From NCBI RefSeq assembly GCF_018918125.1, contig NZ_JAHLQA010000015.1:51186-115185 (forward strand): a stretch of 64,000 bases of DNA. Reading direction: 5' to 3'. Shown one piece after another: positions 26,662-35,014 of this stretch (position 1 is its first letter; the number at the start of each line of letters is the position of its first letter). The notes below the pieces were generated by a model, which was given only the letters and a program-made list of their open reading frames with translations, was not told the origin of the DNA and did not search any database. A program made the position numbers and the translations under genes. The stretch is from Blautia sp. MSJ-19. GTDB lineage: Bacteria > Bacillota > Clostridia > Lachnospirales > Lachnospiraceae.

Positions 26662-27843
26662 TTATTTCAATTTATGCATATATGTCAATGTATCCAGCTG
26701 TGGATCATCTGAAGTGAGCATCGTATGGATATCTTCAATCATAGTTCCCAGCTCCATTGTCTCCTGAAACAGATTCTGATTCGTGCACCAGACATTTCCA
26801 TCTTTGACTGCCTTGAAATCAGCCAGGAGCGAACTCTTCTCCAACATCTGACTGATATCTGTCAGTTCTCCGTCGATCGTGCTGTTATAGATAATATAGT
26901 CTGCATCTTTTGCTCCGGCATAAAATTCTTCCATTTGCATGTTCATAGTAGAAAGAGAATTGTCTTCCTCCTCGCCAAGATCATTGAAAATATATTTTCC
27001 ACCGGCAAGTTCGATCATCTTTGACACATAATCCCCGGACTTGCGGACATTTGCCGCACCGACAGAATTAATATAGAAGAAAGCCACTGTTTTTTCGGTA
27101 GACTCACTGTCTTCTATCGCTTTCAGTTTATCTACCTGCTCCTGAAATAATTTATCTGCAAGATCTTCTTTTCCAAGAAGAACTCCATATAATTTCAACC
27201 ATTCTGTACGTCCAAGGGGATGACTTTCGTAGCTGGAATGCTCAACCAGAACAGGAATTCCAAACTGTTCCAGTTTTTCTTTCACTTCTGGTTTGTGGTA
27301 GATCATCGTAGACTCAATTGCCAGATCACAGTTCTTTGACAAGATCAGTTCATAATCCGGTGCACTGTATTTTCCGGCAAAAGAAATACTTCCGTCTTCC
27401 AGTGCTTTCTTTGCTTCATCAATATACCATCCGTCTGCATTCGTGCCTGAAAGACTGATACTGTCCAGTCCATCCAGCGCACAGAAAAGATCCATTGCAG
27501 ATGTTGCTACCAGATAGATATTCTGCAATGGCTGTCTGATCACTGCAATATCACTGTCTAGTCCATCTGGTGCCTCTTTTCCCTCCGGCACCAGCAGAAA
27601 CTGTCCGTCTCCCTCGATTGTGATCAGGGCATATCCGCCTTCATAATAATCCACAGAAAACTGATCTGCATACTGCAGTTCCAGACTATGATCATATTTC
27701 AGCCCTGCCAGATCTGCGCTGTTTGTTTTGTTTATTTCTTCTACTTTTTCTGTTTCCCCGGCTGCCTGCACAAAAACCGGTGTTACCATCAGCATAGATG
27801 TACTCAGTGCTGCACACAAAAACATCCGTAACTTTTTTCTCAT
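26662..27843 (-). CDS. ABC transporter substrate-binding protein (FecB/BtuF-type)
   Basis: 393 residues with signal peptide MRKKLRMFLCAALSTSMLMVTPVFVQAA and no lipobox cysteine, unusual for a Gram-positive binding protein, which is normally lipid-anchored. The two-lobed periplasmic-binding fold is suggested by DLAIESTMIYHKPEVKEKLEQFGIPVLVEHSSYES and DADYIIYNSTIDGELTD. Lies 14 bp before the permease. Retention at the cell surface would need partner proteins or charge; not evident. Confidence 0.88.
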   Translation of the reverse strand: MRKKLRMFLCAALSTSMLMVTPVFVQAAGETEKVEEINKTNSADLAGLKYDHSLELQYADQFSVDYYEGGYALITIEGDGQFLLVPEGKEAPDGLDSDIAVIRQPLQNIYLVATSAMDLFCALDGLDSISLSGTNADGWYIDEAKKALEDGSISFAGKYSAPDYELILSKNCDLAIESTMIYHKPEVKEKLEQFGIPVLVEHSSYESHPLGRTEWLKLYGVLLGKEDLADKLFQEQVDKLKAIEDSESTEKTVAFFYINSVGAANVRKSGDYVSKMIELAGGKYIFNDLGEEEDNSLSTMNMQMEEFYAGAKDADYIIYNSTIDGELTDISQMLEKSSLLADFKAVKDGNVWCTNQNLFQETMELGTMIEDIHTMLTSDDPQLDTLTYMHKLK

Positions 27844-27845
27844 TT

Positions 27846-28739
27846 TTACTTTTCAGCCTCTTTAATACTTGCAGAATCAAACTGTAAGGTATATTCAATC
27901 TCATGAGGGGTACTCATTGCAACTGTATCCGCCACAACTTCCATCGGATAATCAAAACCATCTACCGGAATCTCGAATACTGAATTACCGTCCTCATTGA
28001 CCGGTTCATATTTGTCGTCACCGATCAGCATGTAATCATAATATGGGCTGCTCCATTCTACAGAAGCAGTTACTTCGCCATCTTTTACTGTAAATGCTGC
28101 AGGTGAAGTTACCGTTGCCTTACCGGATCCGCCTTCCAGCTTTACGTCCGCAGTATAATCACCATCTTCTAATTTGAGATCTTCTGCTGTTACTTTTTTG
28201 GTATCTGTTTCTGCAGAGTCGGCTTCTTTCTGAGGATTTGTCACTTTAACTTTGTGATCATACCATTTATTCTTCGTTCCGATCAGGGCAACATCAAATT
28301 CTTCATCAATGGCCGGCACCGGAATATCAAACCCGTAAACTTCATCTGTCATTCCATCGCTGTATGTGACTGTGTCTGTCGTAGGCTCAAGAATTTCTGC
28401 ACCGTCCTTCTGTGCATCTTCTGCTGTTCCGACAAACAGATTTACAATCTTCTTGGAATTCAGGCTTACATGGATGGTCATCTTCCCATCTTTAACAGTC
28501 AGCGTTCCTTTTCCATCATTTGCTTCATTTACATGAAACATAGAGCTGTCGGTATCAAATTCAGCACTGTAGATACCATCTTCCAGGACCTCTCCTTTGC
28601 TGTTTTCTTCCGCCTCCTGTGGATCTGTCGCCGTCGCAGCCACTTCTTTGGCTTCTGAATCTGCCAGAACCGGACTGTAACCACCAATCATAAGTGCTCC
28701 GCTTAATACACATGCCATCATTGCCACTGAACGTTTCAT
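27846..28739 (-). CDS. Secreted two-repeat protein of the cobalamin-riboswitch operon
   Basis: 297 residues; signal peptide MKRSVAMMACVLSGALMIGG. Two related beta-rich domains of about 105 residues each (about 50-160 and 185-290), both built as DGxYxAxxxL...SxFxV...LTVKDGKMT and DGDYTADVKLEGGSGKATVTSPAAFTVKDGEVTASVEWSSPYYDYMLIGDDKY. The Tyr-rich YYDYM element and domain size recall surface metal/tetrapyrrole-binding modules (NEAT-like), but no firm family assignment is possible from sequence reading. Start at 28739 follows GGAGG; the upstream in-frame extension is not used. Confidence 0.75.
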   Translation of the reverse strand: MKRSVAMMACVLSGALMIGGYSPVLADSEAKEVAATATDPQEAEENSKGEVLEDGIYSAEFDTDSSMFHVNEANDGKGTLTVKDGKMTIHVSLNSKKIVNLFVGTAEDAQKDGAEILEPTTDTVTYSDGMTDEVYGFDIPVPAIDEEFDVALIGTKNKWYDHKVKVTNPQKEADSAETDTKKVTAEDLKLEDGDYTADVKLEGGSGKATVTSPAAFTVKDGEVTASVEWSSPYYDYMLIGDDKYEPVNEDGNSVFEIPVDGFDYPMEVVADTVAMSTPHEIEYTLQFDSASIKEAEK

Positions 28740-28770
28740 AATATAAAATCCTCCTGTTTTTACAGGAAAT

Positions 28771-28798
28771 GCCCGGAAGACCATTCAGCCTTCCGGGC
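28771..28798. other. Intercistronic stem-loop after cbiK
   Basis: GCCCGGAAG / CTTCCGGGC, 9-bp stem with 10-base loop, in the 94-bp gap between the chelatase gene and the next gene. No T-run follows, so it more likely stabilises the upstream mRNA end or sets relative expression than terminates. Confidence 0.6.
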
Positions 28799-28833
28799 AG
28801 TCCCATTATCTTACATAAATTATGTATTATTTA

Positions 28834-30168
28834 TTATTCTGCTTCTTCTGTGGTATCAGCTGCATCATCCGTCACTTCCTCTGCTGCATCATCGGAAGCT
28901 TCTTCTGTATCATCTGTTGCTTCTTCCGTTGTGCCAAGAGAATCAATTGCTGCTTTTGTATGTGCTACATACAGATCTTCAACTGCAGCGATTCTTCCAA
29001 GACCTTCGATCTGGCAGTCAACGCTGTCAAATGCTCCGGATGCCTCGAACTGGCTCTTCCAGGAATCTTCATCATCACCAGCCATATCGTTGTTTGCATG
29101 GTCACCAGCAACAACCATAAGCGGACGAAGAACAACTTTCTTGAAACCTGCGTCTTTGACTTTTGCGATAACTTCTTCGCATGCTGTGTCTTCCGGTTCA
29201 CCTTCAACAGTTCCGATGAAAGCGTTTGTGAATCCAAGGTCTTCCATCTGTGTCTGCATCTGATCGTATGTTACATTTGCTGTATGAGAAGTACCATGTC
29301 CCATGAATACGAATGCTGTTCCGTCTTCAGCGGCTGCTTCCATGCTGTCATATCCTGCTACCTTGCAAGCTTCATCTGTGATAGCCTGTGCAACTGCTTT
29401 TTTGTCATCATTGATCACTGTAGCATCATCACCAACTTCACCAAGCATTGGCTCTGCGATTGCCACAGATTCAAATTTATCTTTGTAGTTGTCGATTGCT
29501 TCTACCATTTCATCGTATTCAGCGCCATGCATCAGATGTGTAGGCTGAACAACAAGATTCTTAACTCCGTTTGCTACTGCGCGGTCAAGAGCCTGATCCA
29601 TATTGTCGATTGCTTCATCATCTCTTGCTTCTACATGGTTGATGATGATCTGAGCTGTAAATGCACGTCTTACAGACCAGTCCGGATAAGCTGCTGCCAG
29701 AGCATCTTCAATTCCTTTGATGTCCTGTGCACGGCTGTCGTTGAAAGATGTACCAAAGCTTACAACCAGAAGTTCATTCTCGCCAATCTCATCCTGATTA
29801 CGCGGATCATCCTGAGAAGCATCGCCTGTGTCACGTCCGAAATATTCCGGGCTTGCTTCTTCGCCTTCTACCAGTTCTTTCTGTGCATCTGTCAGTGCAT
29901 CCCATGCTTCTTTGGCTGCCTTACAGTCTTCATCTGTTGTGTCGTTTCTTTCCTGAACATAGATCTTGTCGATCAGCGCTGCAACATTGTCTGCTGCTGC
30001 CTGATCATCAGAAGCCTCTTCTCCGTCTGCTGCTTCTGCATCGTCTGCTGTCTCTTCTGTTGCTGTTTCAGCAGCATCATCTGCGGCATAAATACTTGCA
30101 GAACCCATCATTGTAACAGTTGCTACAGTCATTGCCAGTGCAAGTGCTTTTACGATTTTGTTTTTCAT
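28834..30168 (-). CDS. cbiK: Secreted CbiK-type sirohydrochlorin cobaltochelatase
   Basis: 444 residues. Signal peptide MKNKIVKALALAMTVATVTMMGSASIYA, an acidic stretch, a small helical module (about 60-105, LTDAQKELVEG), then the CbiK domain (about 130-410). Both metal-site histidines are kept: GHGTSH (H291) and VAGDHANND (H357). The C-terminal 35 residues are almost all Asp/Glu/Thr/Ala. CbiK normally inserts cobalt into sirohydrochlorin in the cytoplasm; export suggests metal or tetrapyrrole capture outside the membrane. Start at 30168 has AGGAGG; ten upstream codons are ignored. Confidence 0.88.
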   Translation of the reverse strand: MKNKIVKALALAMTVATVTMMGSASIYAADDAAETATEETADDAEAADGEEASDDQAAADNVAALIDKIYVQERNDTTDEDCKAAKEAWDALTDAQKELVEGEEASPEYFGRDTGDASQDDPRNQDEIGENELLVVSFGTSFNDSRAQDIKGIEDALAAAYPDWSVRRAFTAQIIINHVEARDDEAIDNMDQALDRAVANGVKNLVVQPTHLMHGAEYDEMVEAIDNYKDKFESVAIAEPMLGEVGDDATVINDDKKAVAQAITDEACKVAGYDSMEAAAEDGTAFVFMGHGTSHTANVTYDQMQTQMEDLGFTNAFIGTVEGEPEDTACEEVIAKVKDAGFKKVVLRPLMVVAGDHANNDMAGDDEDSWKSQFEASGAFDSVDCQIEGLGRIAAVEDLYVAHTKAAIDSLGTTEEATDDTEEASDDAAEEVTDDAADTTEEAE

Positions 30169-30277
30169 GTTTGTTTCCTCCTGTACTTGTCTTTTCATGA
30201 AATTTTAAAATGAATAACAAAGTACGGACAGTGCCGGGCAGCGTTTTTATTTTTCAAGGGCGGGCAGCCCTTCACAA

Positions 30278-30308
30278 TAAAAAAACTCCTGCACCGGGCT
30301 AAGAGTTT
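30278..30308 (-). terminator. Expression-platform terminator of the cobalamin riboswitch
   Basis: Minus-strand AAACTC ... GAGTTT stem (6 bp, 14-base loop) followed by a run of T's, between the riboswitch aptamer and the cbiK start. Suggests control by premature termination. A GC-rich hairpin (AAGGGC / GCCCTT, 30256-30272) follows and could also take part. Confidence 0.65.
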
Positions 30309-30354
30309 CTGGATTATGGTACAACCAATGACTCGTGATCCGGAATATAAAATC

Positions 30355-30541
30355 CCCGTACCAATAGCAGGCAGGTTTCCTGACTCACAGATCATCACGC
30401 TGAAATCGTCTTCCCAGTTTCCCAGTGACTGTGCACATACACATGATTCCGCATTCCCTGCATACAGTGACGAGATCGTACAGGACTTACACCTGTTTCC
30501 CTTTTAACTGATGATTATTTAATACTATAACACCAGCACCT
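30355..30541 (-). ncRNA. Cobalamin riboswitch
   Basis: Minus-strand leader with the conserved aptamer pieces in order: AGGTGCTG at the 5' end, AGTTAAAAGGGAAACAGGTG, AAGTCCTGTACGATCTCGTCACTG, and the B12 box GTCAGGAAACCTGCCTGC-TATTGG (30361-30384). It precedes the secreted chelatase and the ABC transporter, so high cobalamin should switch the operon off. Confidence 0.95.
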
Positions 30542-30567
30542 GTTATTTTTATTATTCAATTTCTTAC

Positions 30568-30596
30568 AGAATACCACTATTTTTGCAATTTTACAA
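30568..30596 (-). promoter_or_regulatory. Promoter of the riboswitch operon
   Basis: Minus-strand TTGTAA (30591-30596), 17 bp, TATTCT (30568-30573) with an extended TGG before the -10; about 25 bp upstream of the aptamer. Confidence 0.65.
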
Positions 30597-30656
30597 TAGG
30601 GCATGCACTTTTTTGCAGGGAAATCTCTCGCTGTATATGCCGCCCCAGATCACCGA

Positions 30657-31949
30657 TCATATTTTTCTTTTCCTGAACATCAGCAGATCCCATACCGGAA
30701 GCAGGTAAAGAAACAGTGCAAATAAAATACTGTATCCCGGTGCTCCTGCCGCAGTCAGTGGAACTGCACATGCAATCGACCACGGAACCAAAGGCGCTAC
30801 GATCACTGCACTGTCTTCCAGAAAGTTTGCAAATCGCAGATTATCTGATTCTGTTTTGCTGCAGAGCTGATCTGTCAGCATGATCGCAAGCGTCTGATTG
30901 CATGCAATTACACTGGTCAGAATCGCAGTCACAAGAACAGCAAAATATGGTTGCGTTTTTTCAGCAAGCGTATATACCATTTTCTGGAGTCCGTCGAGAA
31001 TTCCGGTCTTTTGAAAAATACCGGAATAGGATGAAGAAATACAGACGATCGCTCCAACTTTCAACATAGATGCAATCCCCCCTCCATTCAGCATTCCGGC
31101 AATCGTCAGATCTGCTGAATGGTATCCCATTAGTAACAATCCTGGTAATTTCTGTACCGGCATATGCTGCACCGCAATGCAGATTGGGATTGCGGTAACA
31201 ATACTCGCAGACATGGCTGCTTTAACCCCCGCCTTCATCACAGAGAGTACCAGTATCACAACTGCCGGGAGAAGTGTAATCCAGCTGATCCAGAATTCAG
31301 ATTTGAAAATATATGCCAGATCCGGGATTTCTGCTTTGCCATGAAGCTGCATACTGACTGTAAAATATACGATGCAGGTAAACACAAATGGAAACACTGC
31401 ACTTTTTATCATATTTTTTATATTTTCGTAAACACTTGTTTCTGTCAGTTCTGCTACCAGCAAAGCGCTTGTAGATACCGGTGAACATCGATCACCAAAA
31501 TACACGCCTGACAGAATCGCCCCACCGATCATCCACGAACTGATTCCAAGTGCAGTTCCCATTGTGGCACACACAACACCAATGGTTGCTGCTGTTCCCA
31601 ATGCAGTTCCCGTCAGTACTGAAACCAGGCAATTCAAAAGGAACGTCATAAGTAAAAAAGTAGACGGTCTTATCAGATGCACTGTATAGCAGATGATTGC
31701 CGAAATCGTTCCTGCCTGCCGCCAGAGTGCCGTCAATATTCCAATCAGAACAAATGTAACAAGAATATTTTTTACTTTTCCTACTCCCTGCAGTGCCATT
31801 CTGCCTATCTCTTTCCAGGTATACCCCTGCTGTTTCCCATACAGACTGAACAGGATCAGCCCCGCCGAAAGAGCATATAAAATAGATTTTCCCGTGATGA
31901 TGCATACAATGAGCAATGTGCAAAAGATTCCCAACGTCAGAAATTCCAT
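30657..31949 (-). CDS. Na+/H+ antiporter NhaC-family membrane protein
   Basis: 430 residues with about eleven membrane helices. Characteristic stretches: LTGTALGTAATIGVVCATMGTALGISSWMIGGAILSGVYFGDRCSPVSTSALLVAELT and EDSAVIVAPLVPWSIACAVPLTAAG. Family members exchange Na+ or organic acids such as malate for H+ or lactate; substrate not determined by sequence. Separate transcription unit; ribosome site AGGAAAAG. Confidence 0.88.
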   Translation of the reverse strand: MEFLTLGIFCTLLIVCIITGKSILYALSAGLILFSLYGKQQGYTWKEIGRMALQGVGKVKNILVTFVLIGILTALWRQAGTISAIICYTVHLIRPSTFLLMTFLLNCLVSVLTGTALGTAATIGVVCATMGTALGISSWMIGGAILSGVYFGDRCSPVSTSALLVAELTETSVYENIKNMIKSAVFPFVFTCIVYFTVSMQLHGKAEIPDLAYIFKSEFWISWITLLPAVVILVLSVMKAGVKAAMSASIVTAIPICIAVQHMPVQKLPGLLLMGYHSADLTIAGMLNGGGIASMLKVGAIVCISSSYSGIFQKTGILDGLQKMVYTLAEKTQPYFAVLVTAILTSVIACNQTLAIMLTDQLCSKTESDNLRFANFLEDSAVIVAPLVPWSIACAVPLTAAGAPGYSILFALFLYLLPVWDLLMFRKRKI

Positions 31950-32099
31950 ACTGCTTTTCCTTTCGTGTTTTAATGTTTTATCATAATAGCATGGATCAGC
32001 AGAATTGTAAAATAAGAACGATCACATAACCTCTTCCTGCAGCCCGCACATCCAGTTTTTATGAATCTTTCTCCTATGCGCACCTTTCTACATTTATGT

Positions 32100-32108
32100 C
32101 ATAAAATA
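32100..32108 (+). promoter_or_regulatory. Sporulation-type -10 upstream of cotJA
   Basis: CATAAAATA matches the mother-cell sigma-E/sigma-K -10 pattern (CATAnnnTA) and lies 37 bp before the cotJA start. cotJ of Bacillus is sigma-E dependent; the -35 is unclear. Confidence 0.5.
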
Positions 32109-32144
32109 TAGAGACACATTTTTTGTGACAGAAAGGATTCGCTC

Positions 32145-32477
32145 ATGGAAAATTATCAGATGAATCGTCCATGTGGCCGCCCATATAACGCAACCTGTGG
32201 AATGGCAAAAGAGATGATGTCCGGGCAGCAGTGTTCCTGTCGGAACAACTCCCGAAATCAGCCATCCCGTCCAGCCCCGTGTCCCTGCCATCTTCCAGAT
32301 GCAAAAACGAGAGATGCGGAAATGTATACGCATATCGATCAGATGGAACCGGCCATGGCATATGTTCCGTGCCAGAAATTCACAACCACATATGATCTTG
32401 GATATGCTCTGAAAGTCGGCACTGTTTTTCCTCAGCTTTGTAAACCGTTCTGTGGAAAGCGAGGTGCTCAGAGATGA
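32145..32477 (+). CDS. cotJA: Spore coat protein CotJA
   Basis: 110 residues. The C-terminal half has the CotJA pattern MAYVPCQKFTTTYDLGYALKVGTVFPQLCKPF; the N-terminal half is Cys-, Pro- and Asn-rich. First gene of the cotJABC operon, whose products associate with the inner spore coat. Stop overlaps the cotJB start. Confidence 0.9.
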   Translation: MENYQMNRPCGRPYNATCGMAKEMMSGQQCSCRNNSRNQPSRPAPCPCHLPDAKTRDAEMYTHIDQMEPAMAYVPCQKFTTTYDLGYALKVGTVFPQLCKPFCGKRGAQR

Positions 32478-32758
32478 TGTATCGTAACCAGTGTACTGCC
32501 CGTGAAAAGTTGATGAATCGTATCAACGAAGTCAGTTTTGCAGTGAATGACGTCCTGCTTTATCTGGATACGCATCCATGTTGTGAAGAGGCACTTTCTT
32601 TTTATCAGGAATGTGAACAGGAACGTCAGAAGTTGATAAAAGAATATGCACAGTGCTATGGACCGCTGACCGTAGATGCTGCTCTGGAATCCGGCGGTGA
32701 TACATGGAAATGGGTACAGCAGCCATTTCCATGGGAAACGGAAGGAGGTTGCAGGTAG
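32474..32758 (+). CDS. cotJB: Spore coat protein CotJB
   Basis: 94 residues, CotJB family: LMNRINEVSFAVNDVLLYLDTHPCCEEALSFYQECEQERQKLIKEYAQCYGPLTVD, ending WKWVQQPFPWE. Coupled to cotJA by overlap (two adjacent ATGs) and followed by cotJC after 3 bp. Confidence 0.92.
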   Translation: MMYRNQCTAREKLMNRINEVSFAVNDVLLYLDTHPCCEEALSFYQECEQERQKLIKEYAQCYGPLTVDAALESGGDTWKWVQQPFPWETEGGCR

Positions 32759-32761
32759 TTT

Positions 32762-32875
32762 ATGTGGAATTATGAAAAAAGGCTTCAATATCCGGTAAAT
32801 ATAAAAACTCCAAATGCCAAAATTGCACAGTTCATCATGAGTCAGTATGGTGGACCGGACTTCAATACCCTATAA
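32762..32875 (+). pseudogene. cotJC: Spore coat protein CotJC, 5' fragment cut by prophage
   Basis: The frame reads MWNYEKRLQYPVNIKTPNAK... and ends YGGPD followed by four unrelated residues and a stop, 37 codons in all. Intact CotJC is about 190 residues and continues YGG-x-DGELAA; it is a manganese-catalase-like coat protein. Translation diverges directly after the Asp codon at 32858-32860, where phage DNA begins. The rest of the gene should lie beyond the prophage, outside the window. Confidence 0.9.
32846..32862. other. Left attachment site region (attL) inside cotJC
   Basis: The junction between cotJC coding sequence (codons YGGPD) and phage DNA. The exact core cannot be defined without the right junction. 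A short core in a conserved coding stretch is typical of large serine recombinases; this is inference. Confidence 0.65.
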
Positions 32876-32913
32876 TACAAAAATTTGACATTTTTAAGAT
32901 GATACAATATTCT

Positions 32914-32936
32914 CCCGGCAGTGGGTACCTGCCGGG
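32914..32936. terminator. Hairpin between attL and the endolysin gene
   Basis: CCCGGCAG / CTGCCGGG, 8-bp stem with a 7-base loop, T-rich on the plus-strand side. It lies 18 bp after the endolysin stop and probably ends phage late transcription before it runs antisense into cotJ; it may also stop cotJ transcripts entering the phage. Confidence 0.65.
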
Positions 32937-32954
32937 ATTTCTTCTTATTATATA

Positions 32955-34382
32955 TTACTGCTTCTGGATATATCGAGCTGCAACGAATCCATAGTACTTA
33001 CCATCAATCCTGATATAGTACCAGTCTGACCCATCAGCAGCCTTGACGGTATCACAAACATCTACCAGATTTCCTTTTTTCAGGAGTGGCCACTTCTTAA
33101 TCTTCGGATTTTCTGCTCCTGCCCAGGAACGGACATTGAGTTCTGTTGCTGTGACCTTGCCAACGAATTTCGGTTTTGTATTCAGGGTCTTTGCCGTCTC
33201 TGTGGATGCCTGATCTGTCTTTGTTCCATAATCGATCCACACATAGCCATCAATCGCAGAATCCGTAAGTTTGTACTTTTTATTCCGGCATGCGCCGCCG
33301 TTGGCAACTACACCTGCTGCACTGGAAGTGTTTCCCTCATTGGTGTACACATATTTTGTATCATATGTCCGCACAGATCCAATATGTGAACCGTTCCGGA
33401 AGATGATCAGTGCACCTTTCTTCGGTGTCTTTTTCCATGTTCCTTTCTGTTTTGCATGCCGGGTCACACTCTGGCAGTTATAAAAACCGCCTCCCATGAT
33501 CTGCAGCGCTTTCGTCAGTCCAAATACTTTGACCAGTTTCCAGAACTGATAAACAGCACACCATGGCTGTCCCTGGCATCCCGGCTGTCCCCAGCTGTTG
33601 ACATCACGGGCGAACTTCGTGTAATTATTATACCCAGCATTTTTCTGAAAATCATCCAAATATGCAAGTGTAGCTTTTTCCAGATACGGTTTACCAGTTT
33701 CCTCACCAGCATAAAGATCACCAAGATCTGTAAATTCTTTCAGTTTGTCTGTTGTCGCCACTGCTGTTTCCTCCTTCTTCTGTTCTTCTACATAGTTCTT
33801 ATAAAATATATTGCGGTCTACTTTTGTACTGATGCCCGGAATTGTTGCTTTACTGGAATACTGCCAGCCCACTCCGAAATCCGGTCGCAATCTTTCCTGA
33901 AGAGTGCCGTTGTCATTGGTTGGATAACGGGCAATCCAGAAATCGTATTTTTTCAGATGACTACAGATCATGTTTGTGTACCAGTCCAGGTTACAGTAAA
34001 TCCCAAACTTATAGCCTGCTGCCTCTACAATTTCCCGGAATGCATCAGCCATCTTGTGGATACTCTCTGCTCCAAGTGTCCTCTGGTTGTGATATTCCAG
34101 ATCAAGCCACACCGGATACTGGATCTTGCGTCCGTTGAGTGTAGAGACTACCTTCCGAGCTTCGCTCTGGATCTCTGTAATCGTCATTGCATAAGAGTAT
34201 TTGTATACTCCGACCGGAATATTGTACTTGTTGCATGCTGCATAGTTGGTCTCGAAATATGAATCTACGACATTTCCCATTTCGGTAATGCGGAGCATCA
34301 CGAAATCCATACCGTAAGCAGCTACCTTATCCCAGTTGATTTTTCCCTGGTGTGCAGAGACATCAATTCCTTTTAATTCCAT
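32955..34382 (-). CDS. Phage endolysin: GH25 muramidase + CHAP-like + SH3
   Basis: 475 residues, three domains. GH25 lysozyme (1-190): DVSAHQGKINW and VWLDLEYH, with D94 and E96 in the position of the family's catalytic DxE. Middle domain (about 215-375): NSWGQPGCQGQPWCAVYQFW and GSHIGSVRTYDTKYVYTNEGNT, Cys and His arranged as in CHAP/NlpC-type peptidases. C-terminal SH3-type wall-binding domain (about 405-475): ATELNVRSWAG...WYYIRIDGKYYGFVAARYI. Two different hydrolases in one protein. Start at 34382 by AGGAGGG spacing. Confidence 0.93.
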   Translation of the reverse strand: MELKGIDVSAHQGKINWDKVAAYGMDFVMLRITEMGNVVDSYFETNYAACNKYNIPVGVYKYSYAMTITEIQSEARKVVSTLNGRKIQYPVWLDLEYHNQRTLGAESIHKMADAFREIVEAAGYKFGIYCNLDWYTNMICSHLKKYDFWIARYPTNDNGTLQERLRPDFGVGWQYSSKATIPGISTKVDRNIFYKNYVEEQKKEETAVATTDKLKEFTDLGDLYAGEETGKPYLEKATLAYLDDFQKNAGYNNYTKFARDVNSWGQPGCQGQPWCAVYQFWKLVKVFGLTKALQIMGGGFYNCQSVTRHAKQKGTWKKTPKKGALIIFRNGSHIGSVRTYDTKYVYTNEGNTSSAAGVVANGGACRNKKYKLTDSAIDGYVWIDYGTKTDQASTETAKTLNTKPKFVGKVTATELNVRSWAGAENPKIKKWPLLKKGNLVDVCDTVKAADGSDWYYIRIDGKYYGFVAARYIQKQ

Positions 34383-34419
34383 GTTCATCCCTCCTGCTAT
34401 ATAATAAGCAAGAGGACGA

Positions 34420-34752
34420 TCACTCGCCCTCTGAGTCTTTGTATTTTGTTCTGTCCCAAATTTCTTTTACCCGCTCCCATCCGCCGGTTGCAACAAGATA
34501 TACAATAAATGCACCGACTACAGAAGCTACAATATAATACCAGATAATTGTCACCTTATAATATGTACATAAGATGATTAGAGCAATCGGGCACAGAATC
34601 AGTGATGTGATCAATGCCACGATACTTGTTGGAATCTTATTAAGGCCAGGCATTTCCTTGATCACCTGCACGATGATCGATACCAGGAAGGCAAGTGCCC
34701 CCAGTGCTGCCAGTCCATAAGTTACATACTGCATCATTACGTTAATGTCCAT
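34420..34752 (-). CDS. Phage holin
   Basis: 110 residues, three to four membrane helices (VTYGLAALGALAFLVSIIVQV, SIVALITSLILCPIALIILCTYY, IIWYYIVASVVGAFIVYLVATGG) and a charged C terminus, directly upstream of the endolysin. Pore-forming lysis role from size, topology and position. The second ATG (34752) has the better ribosome site spacing. Confidence 0.85.
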   Translation of the reverse strand: MDINVMMQYVTYGLAALGALAFLVSIIVQVIKEMPGLNKIPTSIVALITSLILCPIALIILCTYYKVTIIWYYIVASVVGAFIVYLVATGGWERVKEIWDRTKYKDSEGE

Positions 34753-34754
34753 GT

Positions 34755-35006
34755 TCATTCTCCTTTATGTTCCAGATCTTCTATCCTATGATTTGCTGCT
34801 TTAATCTGCTCTTCCTGGACTTCCATTTCCTTTTCCAGGATATATGTTCTTTCTACAACATTGTTGTGCTTGTCCACTCGCTTTGTCAGTTCTTCCAGCT
34901 TATACTCCATCAGGGCTCTGGTCTTCTCCGACTGGCTGTGGTTGCTGATCAGGCACACAATGAGTGTTACTGCTGCACTAATGCAGGATGAGATAATCGT
35001 TTCCAT
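34755..35006 (-). CDS. XhlA-like membrane-anchored coiled-coil protein
   Basis: 83 residues; one N-terminal membrane helix (IISSCISAAVTLIVCLIS) followed by a coiled coil (LEELTKRVDKHNNVVERTYILEKEMEVQEEQIKAANHRIEDLEHK). Similar plan to XhlA/DUF7365-type lysis-module proteins. The ATG at 35006 has GAGG supplied by the end of the upstream gene; an in-frame ATG at 35051 would overlap it by 37 bp. Confidence 0.75.
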   Translation of the reverse strand: METIISSCISAAVTLIVCLISNHSQSEKTRALMEYKLEELTKRVDKHNNVVERTYILEKEMEVQEEQIKAANHRIEDLEHKGE

Positions 35007-35014
35007 CTGCTTCC

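Noticed and set aside
28822..30213. 463-codon plus-strand open frame, Cys- and Phe-rich
   Set aside because: Exact antisense of the cbiK gene; composition results from reading acidic and Ala-rich codons backwards. No ribosome site or family match.
30250..30275. GC-rich hairpin AAGGGC/GCCCTT as an extra terminator before cbiK
   Set aside because: Followed by A's and not T's on the coding strand; could mask downstream sequence but is not an intrinsic terminator.
32885..32913. TTGACA-17-TATTCT pointing right next to attL
   Set aside because: It would read directly into the hairpin at 32914 and then antisense to the endolysin. It may be chance in AT-rich DNA or a promoter that matters only in the circular phage; not called.
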